Assembly: GCA_944321165.1 (NCBI GenBank)
Contig: CALUKE010000002.1
Location: forward strand, 124,001 to 188,000
DNA from: an uncultured Odoribacter sp.
Lineage (GTDB): Bacteria; Bacteroidota; Bacteroidia; Bacteroidales; Marinifilaceae
DNA length: 64,000 nucleotides
Direction of reading: 5' to 3'
A model generated the notes under the pieces. The model saw nothing but the letters and a program-made list of their open reading frames with translations. It was not told the DNA's origin and did not search any database. A program made the translations under genes and the position numbers. This document shows, piece by piece, positions 1 through 8,485 of this stretch (the first letter of the stretch is position 1; each line of letters begins with the position of its first letter).

Positions 1-2
1 GT

Positions 3-203
3 GCAGTGGAAGGTATCGACAGTTCGATACAAGTGGGTGATTGCGGTGTGACGTTGGGACGTCTGGCGCCGATGGGCAATGTGAGAATCGGAGAGGTGGT
101 GGTGGAAGCAGAATCCCGTTCTGGATATATCGATGCCCAGTGTCCGGTAGAAGTAATAAAAGTATTGAAGAATAAAGTAATTGTACAATTAAAAACAGTT
201 TGA
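3..203 (+). CDS. NfeD-family membrane protein, C-terminal fragment
   Basis: Only the last 66 codons lie in the window; the reading frame is open to the left edge, so the gene starts outside and the first in-frame GTG at 6 is not taken as a start. The visible part ([20 protein letters not shown], then a segment ending VIVQLKTV) matches the small C-terminal OB-fold of NfeD proteins, with its conserved turn around L-x-P-x-G. NfeD proteins are usually found beside flotillin/SPFH genes, and here the stop codon is 1 nt before the floA start. This neighbour supports the call more than the short sequence does. The membrane segments expected of a full NfeD cannot be seen. Confidence 0.75.
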   Translation, partial: AVEGIDSSIQVGDCGVTLGRLAPMGNVRIGEVVVEAESRSGYIDAQCPVEVIKVLKNKVIVQLKTV

Positions 204-204
204 C

Positions 205-1206
205 ATGGAAAACAGCAGTGTTATATTGTTAGTGATAGCCATTGCCGGAGGTCTGTTCCTGCTATGGGTTATTCTGTATTTAATCCCCGTCGGTTTGTGG
301 TTTCAGGCCTTGGTATCCGATGTGAAGATTTCTTTGCTTCAGCTGGTGCTGATGCGTTGGCGGAAAGTACCGCCTACGGTGATCGTCAGTGCGATGATTG
401 AGGGGAAGAAAGCCGGTATTGACTTGTATCGGGATTTGTTGGAGGCACATTATTTGGCCGGGGGACATGTAGCCCAGGTGGTGCATGCTCTGGTGTCGGC
501 ATCAAAAGCGAACATTGATCTGACTTTCCAGATCGCTACTGCGGTGGATCTGGCCGGACGGGATGTTTTTGAGGCAGTACAGATGAGTGTAAATCCGAAA
601 GTCATCAATACCCCTCCGGTAACTGCTGTGGCAAAAGATGGCATTCAGCTGATTGCTAAAGCTCGTGTGACGGTGCGGGCGAATATCAAACGCTTGGTGG
701 GAGGTGCCGGAGAAGAAACCGTATTGGCTCGGGTAGGAGAAGGAATCGTATCTTCTATCGGTTCTTCGGAGTCGCACAAGGCAGTGATGGAAAATCCGGA
801 TTTTATTTCTAAGGTGGTTCTCAACAAGGGATTGGACTCCGGAACGGCTTTTGAGATTTTGTCTATAGATATTGCCGATATCGATGTCGGTAAAAATATC
901 GGTGCCGGTTTACAGATCGATCAGGCCGAAGCCGATCTGAAAATTGCTCAGGCCAAGGCTGAAGAGAGAAGAGCGATGGCCGTAGCCCGAGAGCAGGAAA
1001 TGAAGGCATTGGCACAGGAGATGAAAGCGAAAGTGATCGAGGCGGAGGCCAATATTCCGTTGGCTATGTCGGAAGCGTTCCGTTCCGGTAATTTGGGTGT
1101 TATGGATTATTATCGGATGAAAAATATTGAGGCAGATACTCAAATGCGGGAATCGATCGCCAAACCGGCTGAAGCACCGAAAAAGAAGTCGGACAAGATA
1201 GGTTAG
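205..1206 (+). CDS. floA: Flotillin-like protein FloA
   Basis: A 333-residue protein of the FloA (UPF0365) type, the usual length for this family. Residues about 6-33 form a hydrophobic membrane-associated hairpin ([15 protein letters not shown]..., then YLIPVGLWF). An SPFH-like domain follows, and then an Ala/Glu-rich coiled-coil region (about 230-285, [19 protein letters not shown]). FloA is known to scaffold membrane microdomains and affect membrane fluidity in Gram-positives; its role in Bacteroidota is less studied. It starts 1 nt after the nfeD stop, so the two are almost certainly cotranscribed, and it ends at a strong bidirectional terminator. Family assignment is firm. Confidence 0.95.
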   Translation: MENSSVILLVIAIAGGLFLLWVILYLIPVGLWFQALVSDVKISLLQLVLMRWRKVPPTVIVSAMIEGKKAGIDLYRDLLEAHYLAGGHVAQVVHALVSASKANIDLTFQIATAVDLAGRDVFEAVQMSVNPKVINTPPVTAVAKDGIQLIAKARVTVRANIKRLVGGAGEETVLARVGEGIVSSIGSSESHKAVMENPDFISKVVLNKGLDSGTAFEILSIDIADIDVGKNIGAGLQIDQAEADLKIAQAKAEERRAMAVAREQEMKALAQEMKAKVIEAEANIPLAMSEAFRSGNLGVMDYYRMKNIEADTQMRESIAKPAEAPKKKSDKIG

Positions 1207-1227
1207 GAGAAGTTTTTCATTAAAAAT

Positions 1228-1282
1228 CGACCTCCGGTTCTGTTTAAAGTAAATTTTACCAACAGAACCGGAGGTCGTTTTA
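1228..1282. terminator. Bidirectional intrinsic terminator between floA and lysA
   Basis: A perfect 17-bp inverted repeat (arms 1228-1244 and 1261-1277, 16-nt loop) lies between convergent floA and lysA. It is followed by TTTTA on the plus strand and by a T-rich run on the minus strand, so it can end transcription from both sides. Confidence 0.9.
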
Positions 1283-1290
1283 TGGCTGGT

Positions 1291-2442
1291 TTAATCTTTT
1301 TCCGTCTCACTGAAGATGGCCGGAGCCAGATCCCGCAGGTTGTAGCGGGAAGCCATCGTTTCTCCATAGGCTCCACAGGAATGGATGGCGATTAAATCGC
1401 CTCGGTGGGTTTGGGGCAAAGTGACATCTTTCCCGAAACAATCGGCCGATTCGCAAATCGGTCCGACTACATCGTATTTCTCTTCCGGTTCCTGGGAACT
1501 GAGATTTTCGATTTTGTGAAAAGCCTGGTAGAGAGCTGGCCGTAACAGGTCGTTCATGCCTGCATCAAGAATGGCAAATTTTCTTTTTTTACCTTCTTTG
1601 ACATACAGAACCCGGGCCAGCAGATCACCGCAGTGGGCGACAATTGAACGTCCCAGTTCAAAATGAATCTGTTGGTGCGGTTCCGGTTCAAAGAATTGGG
1701 CAAAAGTGGCAAAATACGATTTGAAATCAGCAATGGGGGTACGATACGGTTCATTGTAATCGATCCCCAAACCACCACCGAAATTGATATGAGGTAGTAG
1801 CAGACCGCGTTCTTTCATCGCTTGCTGAATTTCATTGGCCCGGATGCACAAGCCCCGGAATACACTCATGTCTGTGATCTGTGAGCCGATGTGGAAATGC
1901 AGCCCGATCAGCTCGATGTGAGTCAGTTGTAATACCTCTGTGATGACATGTTTCAGGTCGTATAGATAAATCCCGAATTTATTTTCTTCAATGCCGGTTG
2001 TGATGTAGTGATGAGTGTGGGCATCCACATTGGGGTTGACTCGTATGGCGATGCGGGCCTTTTTCCCCATGCGGCCGGCAATCTCGTCGATGACATGGAT
2101 TTCCGGTAAAGATTCGCAATTAAAACAGAAGATATCCCGTTGTAGTGCCTGTTCGATTTCTATGTCACTTTTCCCGACACCGGCATAAACGATGCCATCC
2201 GCCGGAAAACCGCATTCCAGGGCCCGCTGGATTTCATTCCCGCTGACACAATCCGCTCCCAGTCCGTAGCGGCTGATTCGTCGAAGCAATACCGGATTGG
2301 CATTGGCTTTGATGGCATAATGTATGTGATAACCGTAAGGACTCGATGCTGCCTGTACGGTTTGTAAGGTTTTCTCCAACAGGACCAGGTCATAAAAATA
2401 GCATGGCGTCGGAACATGACTCGGAAGATGTGATAGCTGCAT
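1291..2442 (-). CDS. lysA: Diaminopimelate decarboxylase
   Basis: Catalyses the last step of lysine synthesis, decarboxylation of meso-diaminopimelate. The 383-residue product is a fold-III PLP decarboxylase: HYAIKANANP carries the PLP lysine (K45), HFHIGSQ and the glycine-rich GGGLGIDY lie in the barrel, and GPICESADCFGKD (from about residue 327) holds the active-site Cys-Glu that marks DapDC against other group IV decarboxylases. It starts 10 nt after the lysC stop on the same strand, so first and last lysine-pathway enzymes form an operon. It ends against the terminator shared with floA. Length is slightly short for the family but all key blocks are present. Confidence 0.95.
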   Translation of the reverse strand: MQLSHLPSHVPTPCYFYDLVLLEKTLQTVQAASSPYGYHIHYAIKANANPVLLRRISRYGLGADCVSGNEIQRALECGFPADGIVYAGVGKSDIEIEQALQRDIFCFNCESLPEIHVIDEIAGRMGKKARIAIRVNPNVDAHTHHYITTGIEENKFGIYLYDLKHVITEVLQLTHIELIGLHFHIGSQITDMSVFRGLCIRANEIQQAMKERGLLLPHINFGGGLGIDYNEPYRTPIADFKSYFATFAQFFEPEPHQQIHFELGRSIVAHCGDLLARVLYVKEGKKRKFAILDAGMNDLLRPALYQAFHKIENLSSQEPEEKYDVVGPICESADCFGKDVTLPQTHRGDLIAIHSCGAYGETMASRYNLRDLAPAIFSETEKD

Positions 2443-2452
2443 GGTCTTTCGT

Positions 2453-3775
2453 TTAATAATGGAGATCTTCCAGCTTTTGGCTGAGGTCTTCCATGGCTTT
2501 TTTCTTGTCTTCTTCTTTTACCAGAAAGGAAATGTTGTGTTCACTGCCTCCATATGAAATCATACGGATTGGAATTTCGTCCAGCGCCTGTAGCACTTGT
2601 GCTCCCAATCCCGATTTGCCGGCGGAAAAATCACCGACGATACAGACGATGGCCATATTGCGGTCGACTTCAATTGTCCCGTATTTTTTCAGGTCTTTGA
2701 GAATTTCTTCGAGATGGTCGGTGCTGTCGATGGTCAGTGAAACCGCTACTTCGGAGGTGGCGATCATGTCGATCGGTGTTTTCCAGGCTTCGAATACTTC
2801 GAATATTTTTCTTAAAAATCCGTATGCCAGCAACATGTTGGTAGATTTGATCTTGATGGCGGTGATTCCGCTTTTGGCAGCTACGGCTTTGATGTTTTTG
2901 GCCGGACTCTCTTCTGTAATCAGGGTACCTTCATCGTTGGGGCAGAGGGTATTCTTCAGACGGACCGGAATGTTTTCTTTTTTGGCCGGTTGTACGCTTG
3001 ACGGATGCAGGATTTTTGCCCCGAAATATGCCAGTTCCGCAGCCTCGTCGAATGAGAGGTGACGAATGGCTTTGGTGTTTTCTACCACTCGGGGATCGTT
3101 GTTATGGAATCCGTCGATGTCTGTCCAGATTTGAATTTCTTCTGCTTTGATAGCGGCTCCTACCAGTGCGGCCGAATAATCGCTGCCTCCCCGTTTCAGA
3201 TTGTCTATTTCTCCATAGGCGTTGCGGCAAATGAATCCTTGGGTAATGATGAGCTCCTGGGTGTCGGGTTGATTCAATTCCCGTTTCAGATTTTGTTGGA
3301 TGTAAAAATAATCCGGTTCACAGTCTTTGTCTATGCGCATGTATTCCAACGCTGACAACAGGGTGTTCTTTACGCCGCTTTCCTCTAAATAGTAATGCAT
3401 CAGTGTGGTCGACATTATTTCACCTTGTGCCAATACCGCTTTTTCCTGCAATGGGTAAAAATCCTTGTTGATGAACGAACGCAAATAGGTGAAGATTGTT
3501 TGAATAAAGGTTTTCCCTTTTTGGATGTAAGCTTCGGTCTCGAATAATTCGGTGACTGTGATGTAATAATTAACTTCTAAATTCTGTATGATTTGAAGGG
3601 CTGCCTGTTTTTCATTCCGGTACAGGCATTCAGAAATTTCTACTAAAGTGTTGGTGGTTCCGGACATGGCCGATAATACCACTATTTTAGGTTCACCATC
3701 ATTGATGAGTTTAGCAACTGCACGAATCCTTTCTGCGCTTCCGACAGAGGTTCCTCCGAATTTTAAAACTTTCAT
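2453..3775 (-). CDS. lysC: Aspartate kinase (monofunctional)
   Basis: Phosphorylates aspartate, the committed step toward lysine, threonine and methionine. I start it at MKVLKFGGTSVG (3775), which is the canonical aspartokinase N-terminus; an in-frame ATG nine codons upstream (3802) would add a non-family extension. Visible blocks are KFGGTSVGSAERI (nucleotide binding), GGSDYSAALVGA (about 200, catalytic loop), IWTDIDGF and FGAKILHPSS. The C-terminal third (about 300-440) has two ACT-like regulatory repeats with ATSEVAVSLTID, implying feedback control by an amino acid. No homoserine dehydrogenase domain follows. It is upstream of lysA in one operon. The effector (lysine or threonine) cannot be read from sequence alone. 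Confidence 0.93.
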   Translation of the reverse strand: MKVLKFGGTSVGSAERIRAVAKLINDGEPKIVVLSAMSGTTNTLVEISECLYRNEKQAALQIIQNLEVNYYITVTELFETEAYIQKGKTFIQTIFTYLRSFINKDFYPLQEKAVLAQGEIMSTTLMHYYLEESGVKNTLLSALEYMRIDKDCEPDYFYIQQNLKRELNQPDTQELIITQGFICRNAYGEIDNLKRGGSDYSAALVGAAIKAEEIQIWTDIDGFHNNDPRVVENTKAIRHLSFDEAAELAYFGAKILHPSSVQPAKKENIPVRLKNTLCPNDEGTLITEESPAKNIKAVAAKSGITAIKIKSTNMLLAYGFLRKIFEVFEAWKTPIDMIATSEVAVSLTIDSTDHLEEILKDLKKYGTIEVDRNMAIVCIVGDFSAGKSGLGAQVLQALDEIPIRMISYGGSEHNISFLVKEEDKKKAMEDLSQKLEDLHY

Positions 3776-3814
3776 TTTTTGTGTTAAATTAAAATATTTC
3801 ATTTATTCCGGCTG

Positions 3815-3845
3815 CAAAGGTGCAATATTCTCATTGATAAAACAA
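3815..3845 (-). promoter_or_regulatory. Putative lysC promoter
   Basis: Reading leftward, TTG (3845-3843), a 20-nt spacer and CACCTTTG (3822-3815) approximate the Bacteroidota consensus TTTG-N19-TAnnTTTG. The -7 box has C in place of the first T. It lies about 40 nt upstream of the lysC start. Confidence 0.45.
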
Positions 3846-3872
3846 CACTTTGTTGTAAATTTAACAACGTGA

Positions 3873-4724
3873 TTAATTTTTGTGGAAGCTGGCGGCAACC
3901 CATTTCTGTTCTTCCCGGTATTCTTTGAATACCAGACCTAAAGATTCGGCTTTTTCCCGAATTAGAGGTAAGTCTTGCAAATAGAAGCCGCTCATGATGA
4001 GGAGACCGTCGGATGACAGTTTAGCGGTGTAATGGGGCATGTCGTTCAGCAGAATATTGCGGTTGATATTGGCCAGAATGATGTCGAACGTTTGTTCCTG
4101 GGCTAATAAAGCAGCATCTCCGATTTTGATCGTAATGTTATCTGTGTGATTGTCACGTATATTTTCCATGGCATTGTTGTAGGCCCAGCTATCAATGTCG
4201 ATGCCTGTAATGTCATGGGCCCCGACTTTGGCCGCCATGATGGAAAGGATACCGGTGCCGCATCCCATGTCGAGAACCCGTTTCCCGCGGATTTGATCCT
4301 TATGCTCCAAAATTGTCCGTAGCATGAGTGCGGTGGTGGCGTGATGACCGGTTCCGAAGCTCATTTTGGGTTCTATTAGAATTTCATATTCTATGCCGGG
4401 AATTGTTTCGTGAAAGCCGGCTCTTACCAATATACGGTTGTCGACAACAATGGGGGTGAAATTTTCTTCCCATACTTTGTTCCAGTCCTGGTCTTCTATT
4501 TCCTGAACCGTTGTTTCGATCCGGTGTTCCTGGGTAAAAAAACGGTATACTTCCAATTGTCCGATGGCTTCTGCCTGATAGTCTTGGACTGGAATATAAG
4601 CGATGAAACCTTGGTCGGTGTATGAAAAACCGTCGTAACCGATTTGACTCAGTTCTGCTATCAATGCGTCGGCTACTGCTTCGGCATATGGGGTGATGTT
4701 AAAAGTGACTTCGATGTAATTCAT
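3873..4724 (-). CDS. prmA: Ribosomal protein L11 methyltransferase
   Basis: SAM-dependent trimethylation of ribosomal protein L11. The 283-residue protein has an N-terminal substrate-recognition region and a class I methyltransferase domain: MSFGTGHHATTALML just ahead of motif I, VLDMGCGTGILSIMAAK (motif I), the acidic GIDIDSWA, and DIILANINRNILL in the catalytic position where NPPY-type motifs sit. The FGTGxHxTT block is diagnostic for PrmA. It starts 27 nt downstream of the rRNA m5C methyltransferase on the same strand, so the two ribosome-modifying enzymes may be cotranscribed. Confidence 0.94.
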   Translation of the reverse strand: MNYIEVTFNITPYAEAVADALIAELSQIGYDGFSYTDQGFIAYIPVQDYQAEAIGQLEVYRFFTQEHRIETTVQEIEDQDWNKVWEENFTPIVVDNRILVRAGFHETIPGIEYEILIEPKMSFGTGHHATTALMLRTILEHKDQIRGKRVLDMGCGTGILSIMAAKVGAHDITGIDIDSWAYNNAMENIRDNHTDNITIKIGDAALLAQEQTFDIILANINRNILLNDMPHYTAKLSSDGLLIMSGFYLQDLPLIREKAESLGLVFKEYREEQKWVAASFHKN

Positions 4725-4751
4725 GGTCTGTATTATGATAAAGTATTTGAT

Positions 4752-6119
4752 TTATTCGATGGCCATTCGGATTCTCCATTCTTTGGGGTAATAGTTATTC
4801 AGCCGGTTACCTAAATGTTTACACCATCCCAATCCTTGATTCCGGTAAGTGATTAACAGCCATTCTTTGTGCTTTTCCGGAGCCGGAATTTCTTCCTTTT
4901 TCAGAAAAGTCAGAGCCGTATTCCGATCGGTTTCGAAACTGCTGCAAGCGCTTCTGTCGAGTCCTTGCCAGAGGGCTGCTGCTGGTAAAAGTTTGCTTTT
5001 GCCGTGGATGGTTTCGGCCAGTTCACATCCCTGGTAAAGAATGTGCAGATATTTGTTCAGGTATTGTATGAATTCTTCATGTCGGGCCGGAAAGATTCCG
5101 AGGATCTGTTCTTGCCGGTAGGGAAGAAAATCTTCGGGGTGCTGGATGTACTGGCGGATTTCTTCCGGCAGAATGGTTGTTTTGGAAGAGTTGGGCTTTT
5201 TATTTTTACCGGCTTTAAAGTTGGTTTCTTCCGTCTTCTGCAATACTCCGGTGAAAAATCCCTCTCCTTGGATGCGGTGCGGGTAAAAGCGATAACAAGG
5301 GTTTTTGCTGTTACCTCGAACAATTCCCGGGAAATTGAAAGGAATTTCTACCGCTTGTGCGTCTTGGGTTTGGAGTAGATATTCCAGAATGGCTTCGTTT
5401 TCTTCGGGATTGAAAGTACAGGTACTGTATATCAAAAAGCCGCCGGTTTTCAGGCAAGGCCAGATGTCTGCCAGAATTCGCCGTTGGCGTTCCTGACAAA
5501 GCTGTAAATTGTTTTCACTCCATTCCCGGATGGCCTGCGGATCTTTTCGGAACATTCCTTCTCCGGAGCAGGGGGCATCGACGACAATCAGGTCAAAAGC
5601 CCCTTCCAATGGCCGGAAGTCGGACGGGTCATTGTTGGTGATTACGATGTCGGCCTGTCCCCATTTGATCAGGTTTTCTTTCAGAATCGCTGCCCGGGAA
5701 CGGATGACTTCATTGGATACCAACAGACTGTCTTTCGGTAAACGGGCGGCAAGCAGGCTGGATTTTCCTCCGGGAGCGGCGCATAAATCGAGTATTTTTA
5801 CCGGCCGGTCCGGCAAAAGATGTTTTAGCAGATGATCTAAAAACATGGAAGAGGCTTCCTGTACATAATAAGCACCGCTGTGCAGACTGGGATCCAAAGT
5901 GAATAGAGGGCGGCTTTTTAGGTAAAAGCCCGATTCACACCAAGGAACGGAAGAAAGAAACTGCTCTTCCGGAAACAACTGTTCGACAGGAAGGGGTTTC
6001 CCGGGATTTAGTCGGATGCTGACAGGGGGTACTGTTTGTAGGGCATCGAAAAAATCAGAAGCCTCGTTGGCTAGAAGTTTTCTCATGCGATCTTCAAACG
6101 GAGCCGGTAAAGTGTTCAT
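4752..6119 (-). CDS. RsmF-like rRNA (cytosine-C5) methyltransferase
   Basis: A 455-residue RsmB/RsmF/NOL1-type m5C methyltransferase. I start at MNTLPAPFEDRM (6119); an upstream in-frame start would run into the divergent murB promoter region and add an unrelated leader. Visible are PVSIRLNPGK, the SGAYYVQEASSM block, SAM-binding LDLCAAPGGKSS, DAPCSGEGMF (catalytic Cys of motif IV) and YSTCTFNPEENE (second Cys, motif VI). The C-terminal 150 residues, with GLGWCKHLGNRLNNYYPKEWR, resemble the RsmF C-terminal PUA-like part. The exact rRNA cytosine modified is not deducible. It is divergent from murB and upstream of prmA. Confidence 0.9.
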   Translation of the reverse strand: MNTLPAPFEDRMRKLLANEASDFFDALQTVPPVSIRLNPGKPLPVEQLFPEEQFLSSVPWCESGFYLKSRPLFTLDPSLHSGAYYVQEASSMFLDHLLKHLLPDRPVKILDLCAAPGGKSSLLAARLPKDSLLVSNEVIRSRAAILKENLIKWGQADIVITNNDPSDFRPLEGAFDLIVVDAPCSGEGMFRKDPQAIREWSENNLQLCQERQRRILADIWPCLKTGGFLIYSTCTFNPEENEAILEYLLQTQDAQAVEIPFNFPGIVRGNSKNPCYRFYPHRIQGEGFFTGVLQKTEETNFKAGKNKKPNSSKTTILPEEIRQYIQHPEDFLPYRQEQILGIFPARHEEFIQYLNKYLHILYQGCELAETIHGKSKLLPAAALWQGLDRSACSSFETDRNTALTFLKKEEIPAPEKHKEWLLITYRNQGLGWCKHLGNRLNNYYPKEWRIRMAIE

Positions 6120-6127
6120 GTTTTTCG

Positions 6128-6159
6128 TATATTTGCAGATATATTTGTGTACAAAGATA
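6128..6159. promoter_or_regulatory. Divergent -7 elements for murB and the m5C methyltransferase
   Basis: In the 58-nt gap between divergent genes there are two rightward TATATTTG boxes (6128-6135, 6140-6147) and one leftward TATCTTTG box (6159-6152), all fitting TAnnTTTG. No convincing TTTG -33 element is at the right distance for either side. Confidence 0.45.
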
Positions 6160-6177
6160 AGTGATTTTAGATTAGTT

Positions 6178-7194
6178 ATGATTGAAGTCCGAGAAGATTG
6201 TAGTCTGAAAGCATATAATACATTTGATATTGATGTCAAATGTAAGTATTTTGTGGAGAGCGATGACGAAGAGGAGTTGCGAGCCTTTGTGGCGGAGTAT
6301 GAATGGGAACCTTCGGAAATATTGATATTGGGAGGAGGAAGTGATTTTTTGTTTACGGAGGATTTTGATGGAACTGTTTTTTATCCCCATATGCAGGGAA
6401 TGGAGATATGGAAGGAAGATGAAAAAGAGGTATGGGTGAGGGTTGGTGCTGGGGTAGAGTGGGACGATCTGGTTGCCTGGACCGTCGAGAGAGGATGGGG
6501 TGGAATTGAAAATCTTTCTTTGATTCCGGGGCATGTCGGAGCGGCTCCGGTACAAAATGTCGGGGCATATGGAATGGAAGCCGGAGAACGGATTGAATGG
6601 GTGGAAGCAATTGAGCTGGAAAAGGCTGTTCGAGTGCAGATAGCTGGAAAGAATTGTCGTTTTGCTTACAGGGACAGTCTGTTTAAAACAGAATGGAAAA
6701 ATAAATATCTCATTACCCGGGTGATATTTCGTTTGTCGAAACAACCGGAATTCCGCTTGGACTATGGTGCTTTACGTCAGGAGCTTGCAAAGGTGGAAAC
6801 TCCGCTAACTCTGTCGGATGTCCGGCAGGCGGTGATCCGGATCCGGCAGGCGAAATTGCCGGATGTAAAGGTATTGCCCAATGCCGGTAGTTTTTTCAAG
6901 AATCCGCATGTTCCGCGTTTGCAGGCAGAACGTTTGCGGGAACAGTATCCGGAAATACCTGTATATGAAGTGGATGAAGCCTGTTGTAAATTGTCTGCCG
7001 GCTGGTTGATAGAACAATGTGGATGGAAGGGACGTAGATTGGGAAAGGCTGGTGTTTATGAAAAACAGGCCTTGGTGCTGGTCAATTACGGCGGAGCCAC
7101 CGGAGTGGAGATTGCACGACTGGCCAATGAAATCCGGAAAACCGTTTTTATGAAGTTTGGTATCTGGATTGAACCGGAGGTATATGTGATGTGA
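6178..7194 (+). CDS. murB: UDP-N-acetylenolpyruvoylglucosamine reductase
   Basis: Makes UDP-N-acetylmuramate with NADPH in peptidoglycan synthesis. The start is MIEVREDCSLKAYNTFDI (6178); longer in-frame extensions overlap the divergent neighbour. The 339-residue protein has the NTF motif near residue 14, FAD-binding ILGGGSDFLF, PGHVGAAPVQNVGAYG in the centre, and NAGSFFKNP holding the catalytic Ser. The length and the Y-loop region (FAYRDSLFK) fit the type I (E. coli-like) form. It is followed 19 nt later by an acyl-ACP thioesterase on the same strand, which suggests cotranscription of two cell-envelope genes. Confidence 0.94.
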   Translation: MIEVREDCSLKAYNTFDIDVKCKYFVESDDEEELRAFVAEYEWEPSEILILGGGSDFLFTEDFDGTVFYPHMQGMEIWKEDEKEVWVRVGAGVEWDDLVAWTVERGWGGIENLSLIPGHVGAAPVQNVGAYGMEAGERIEWVEAIELEKAVRVQIAGKNCRFAYRDSLFKTEWKNKYLITRVIFRLSKQPEFRLDYGALRQELAKVETPLTLSDVRQAVIRIRQAKLPDVKVLPNAGSFFKNPHVPRLQAERLREQYPEIPVYEVDEACCKLSAGWLIEQCGWKGRRLGKAGVYEKQALVLVNYGGATGVEIARLANEIRKTVFMKFGIWIEPEVYVM

Positions 7195-7213
7195 AACAGT
7201 AAATGAGGAAAAG

Positions 7214-7975
7214 ATGATGACGAAGTATGAGGAAAAGGTGCGGATTTTTAATCATTACACCAATTACAAAGGGCGTTTGTTTGTGAAGACTTTGTGCGAT
7301 CTGTTCAATGATGTGGCAGAGGCTCAAACCGAAATGTATAAGGTGGATGTGGAAACTTTGAATGCACAGGGAATTACCTGGATGTTACATCGTTTACACA
7401 TATCGCTTCACAAAATGCCGTCGAAAGACGAAGAAGTGATTTTGGAAACCTGGCCTTCGGGGGTCGATCGCTTGTTCGCTCTTCGGGATTATCGGATGAT
7501 TCGCAAAAATGGAGAAGAGCTGGTGCGGGCAACCTCCGAATGGATGTACATCGACATGAAACGACGGAGGCCTTTGCGTTTGCCGGAAATGGTGATTTCG
7601 ATGAGTACAGGACACGATATTCCGAAATTGGTGAACCCTCCCTTGTTGGTTGAGAAGGAATTTGGGGGTGAGATGGAGGGAGTGCGTGATTTTGTGGCGA
7701 CTTTTGATAACATTGATTTTAATGGGCATGTAACTCAAGCTTCTTATGTGCGCTGGATTACCAATTCACTTCCTTTTGAATTTCTGAAAAATCATGTTTT
7801 GGTGGAAATAGAGGTGATTTATGCCCATGAAATTATGCCGGACAGCCATATTCATTCCGCTTATCGGATGGAAAGTCGGGGAGAAGAGGTGGTCGTGTGG
7901 CATGAGGTGAAAAACGAAACCAGTACCTTTACGCATTGTCAGGCGAAAACGGTTTGGTGGCAGCATGGAAAGTGA
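7214..7975 (+). CDS. Acyl-ACP thioesterase (FatA/FatB-type)
   Basis: A 253-residue double hot-dog thioesterase that hydrolyses acyl-ACP to free fatty acid. Seen features: RIFNHYTNYKGRLFVKTLCD, GITWMLHRLHI, the EVILETWPSG strand and RLFALRDYRM of the first hot-dog, and DNIDFNGHVTQASYVRWI in the second, which carries the Asn/His pair (N-x-H) conserved in plant and bacterial acyl-ACP thioesterases. Two consecutive ATGs (7214, 7217) are possible starts. The gene lies right behind murB. Chain-length specificity cannot be read; release of fatty acids to tune lipid pools is an inference. Confidence 0.88.
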   Translation: MMTKYEEKVRIFNHYTNYKGRLFVKTLCDLFNDVAEAQTEMYKVDVETLNAQGITWMLHRLHISLHKMPSKDEEVILETWPSGVDRLFALRDYRMIRKNGEELVRATSEWMYIDMKRRRPLRLPEMVISMSTGHDIPKLVNPPLLVEKEFGGEMEGVRDFVATFDNIDFNGHVTQASYVRWITNSLPFEFLKNHVLVEIEVIYAHEIMPDSHIHSAYRMESRGEEVVVWHEVKNETSTFTHCQAKTVWWQHGK

Positions 7976-7978
7976 TGA

Positions 7979-8014
7979 GTTACTGAGCCGTCTGTATGGG
8001 AATGACTCAGTAAC
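7979..8014. terminator. Possible terminator between convergent genes
   Basis: A perfect 9-bp inverted repeat (7979-7987 with 8006-8014) sits between the convergent thioesterase and DUF3127 genes. There is no good T-run on either side, so it is a weak call. Confidence 0.35.
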
Positions 8015-8030
8015 CCCTGTTTCGGCTGGT

Positions 8031-8405
8031 TTAGAATGGAAGATCGTCGGCTTCCGGCATTGGCGGGATGTCTTCAACCCGATATTCGGGCATAGGAATG
8101 TCTGCCGGATTTTGGGGTTGTAATTTTTCTATCCGCCATCCTTCCAGGTTGGTGAAATAAGAAACCTGTCCTTTGTTTTCCCATTTGCGTCCCCGGATAT
8201 TGAAATATACTTTGATGTTTTCGTTTAGAGCGATGTTTTCAAGCAGATCACAACGATCTTGTATCAACTGTACTTTTACGAAATCATTCCATTGTGGATT
8301 TTTTTCATTTTCGACTTCGATGACAAACTCTCTTTTTTGGAATCTGTCGCTGATGTGTTGTGTCTCTTCTTTGAAAATCAGTTTCCCGCTTATTTCGTAA
8401 TTCAT
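8031..8405 (-). CDS. DUF3127 protein with SSB-like C-terminal tip
   Basis: A 124-residue protein of the DUF3127 family, common in Bacteroidota and of unproven function. Residues 1-88 have the alternating beta pattern of an OB-fold (MNYEISGKLIF..., KREFVIEVEN, WNDFVKVQLI, NIKVYFNIRGRKWE). A Pro/Glu-rich linker then leads to an acidic end, MPEADDLPF. That ending is close to the SSB tip (acidic residues, then Pro-Phe), which in SSB recruits DNA-repair and replication proteins. The protein has no signal peptide. A role at single-stranded DNA is inference from fold and tail; nothing in the neighbourhood confirms it. Confidence 0.85.
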   Translation of the reverse strand: MNYEISGKLIFKEETQHISDRFQKREFVIEVENEKNPQWNDFVKVQLIQDRCDLLENIALNENIKVYFNIRGRKWENKGQVSYFTNLEGWRIEKLQPQNPADIPMPEYRVEDIPPMPEADDLPF

Positions 8406-8436
8406 GCGTATAAAGATTATGATTTAGCGATAAAAT

Positions 8437-8463
8437 AAACCCGGGGAGATACTCCTCGGGTTT
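8437..8463 (-). terminator. Terminator of the FKBP gene pair
   Basis: A 12-bp stem with one G-T pair (arms 8437-8448 and 8452-8463) and a 3-nt loop, followed on the minus strand by ATTTTAT. It lies just downstream of the lipoprotein FKBP gene. Confidence 0.8.
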
Positions 8464-8485
8464 ATGTCGGATTTCCCCGAAGGGA

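Noticed and set aside
2493..3355. Plus-strand frames within lysC
   Set aside because: They are shadows of the aspartate kinase gene, which has all catalytic blocks on the minus strand.
3842..3856. A hairpin after prmA
   Set aside because: The stem is only 5 bp (ACAAC/GTTGT) and A+T-rich, too weak for a terminator call; the same bases overlap the lysC -33 element.
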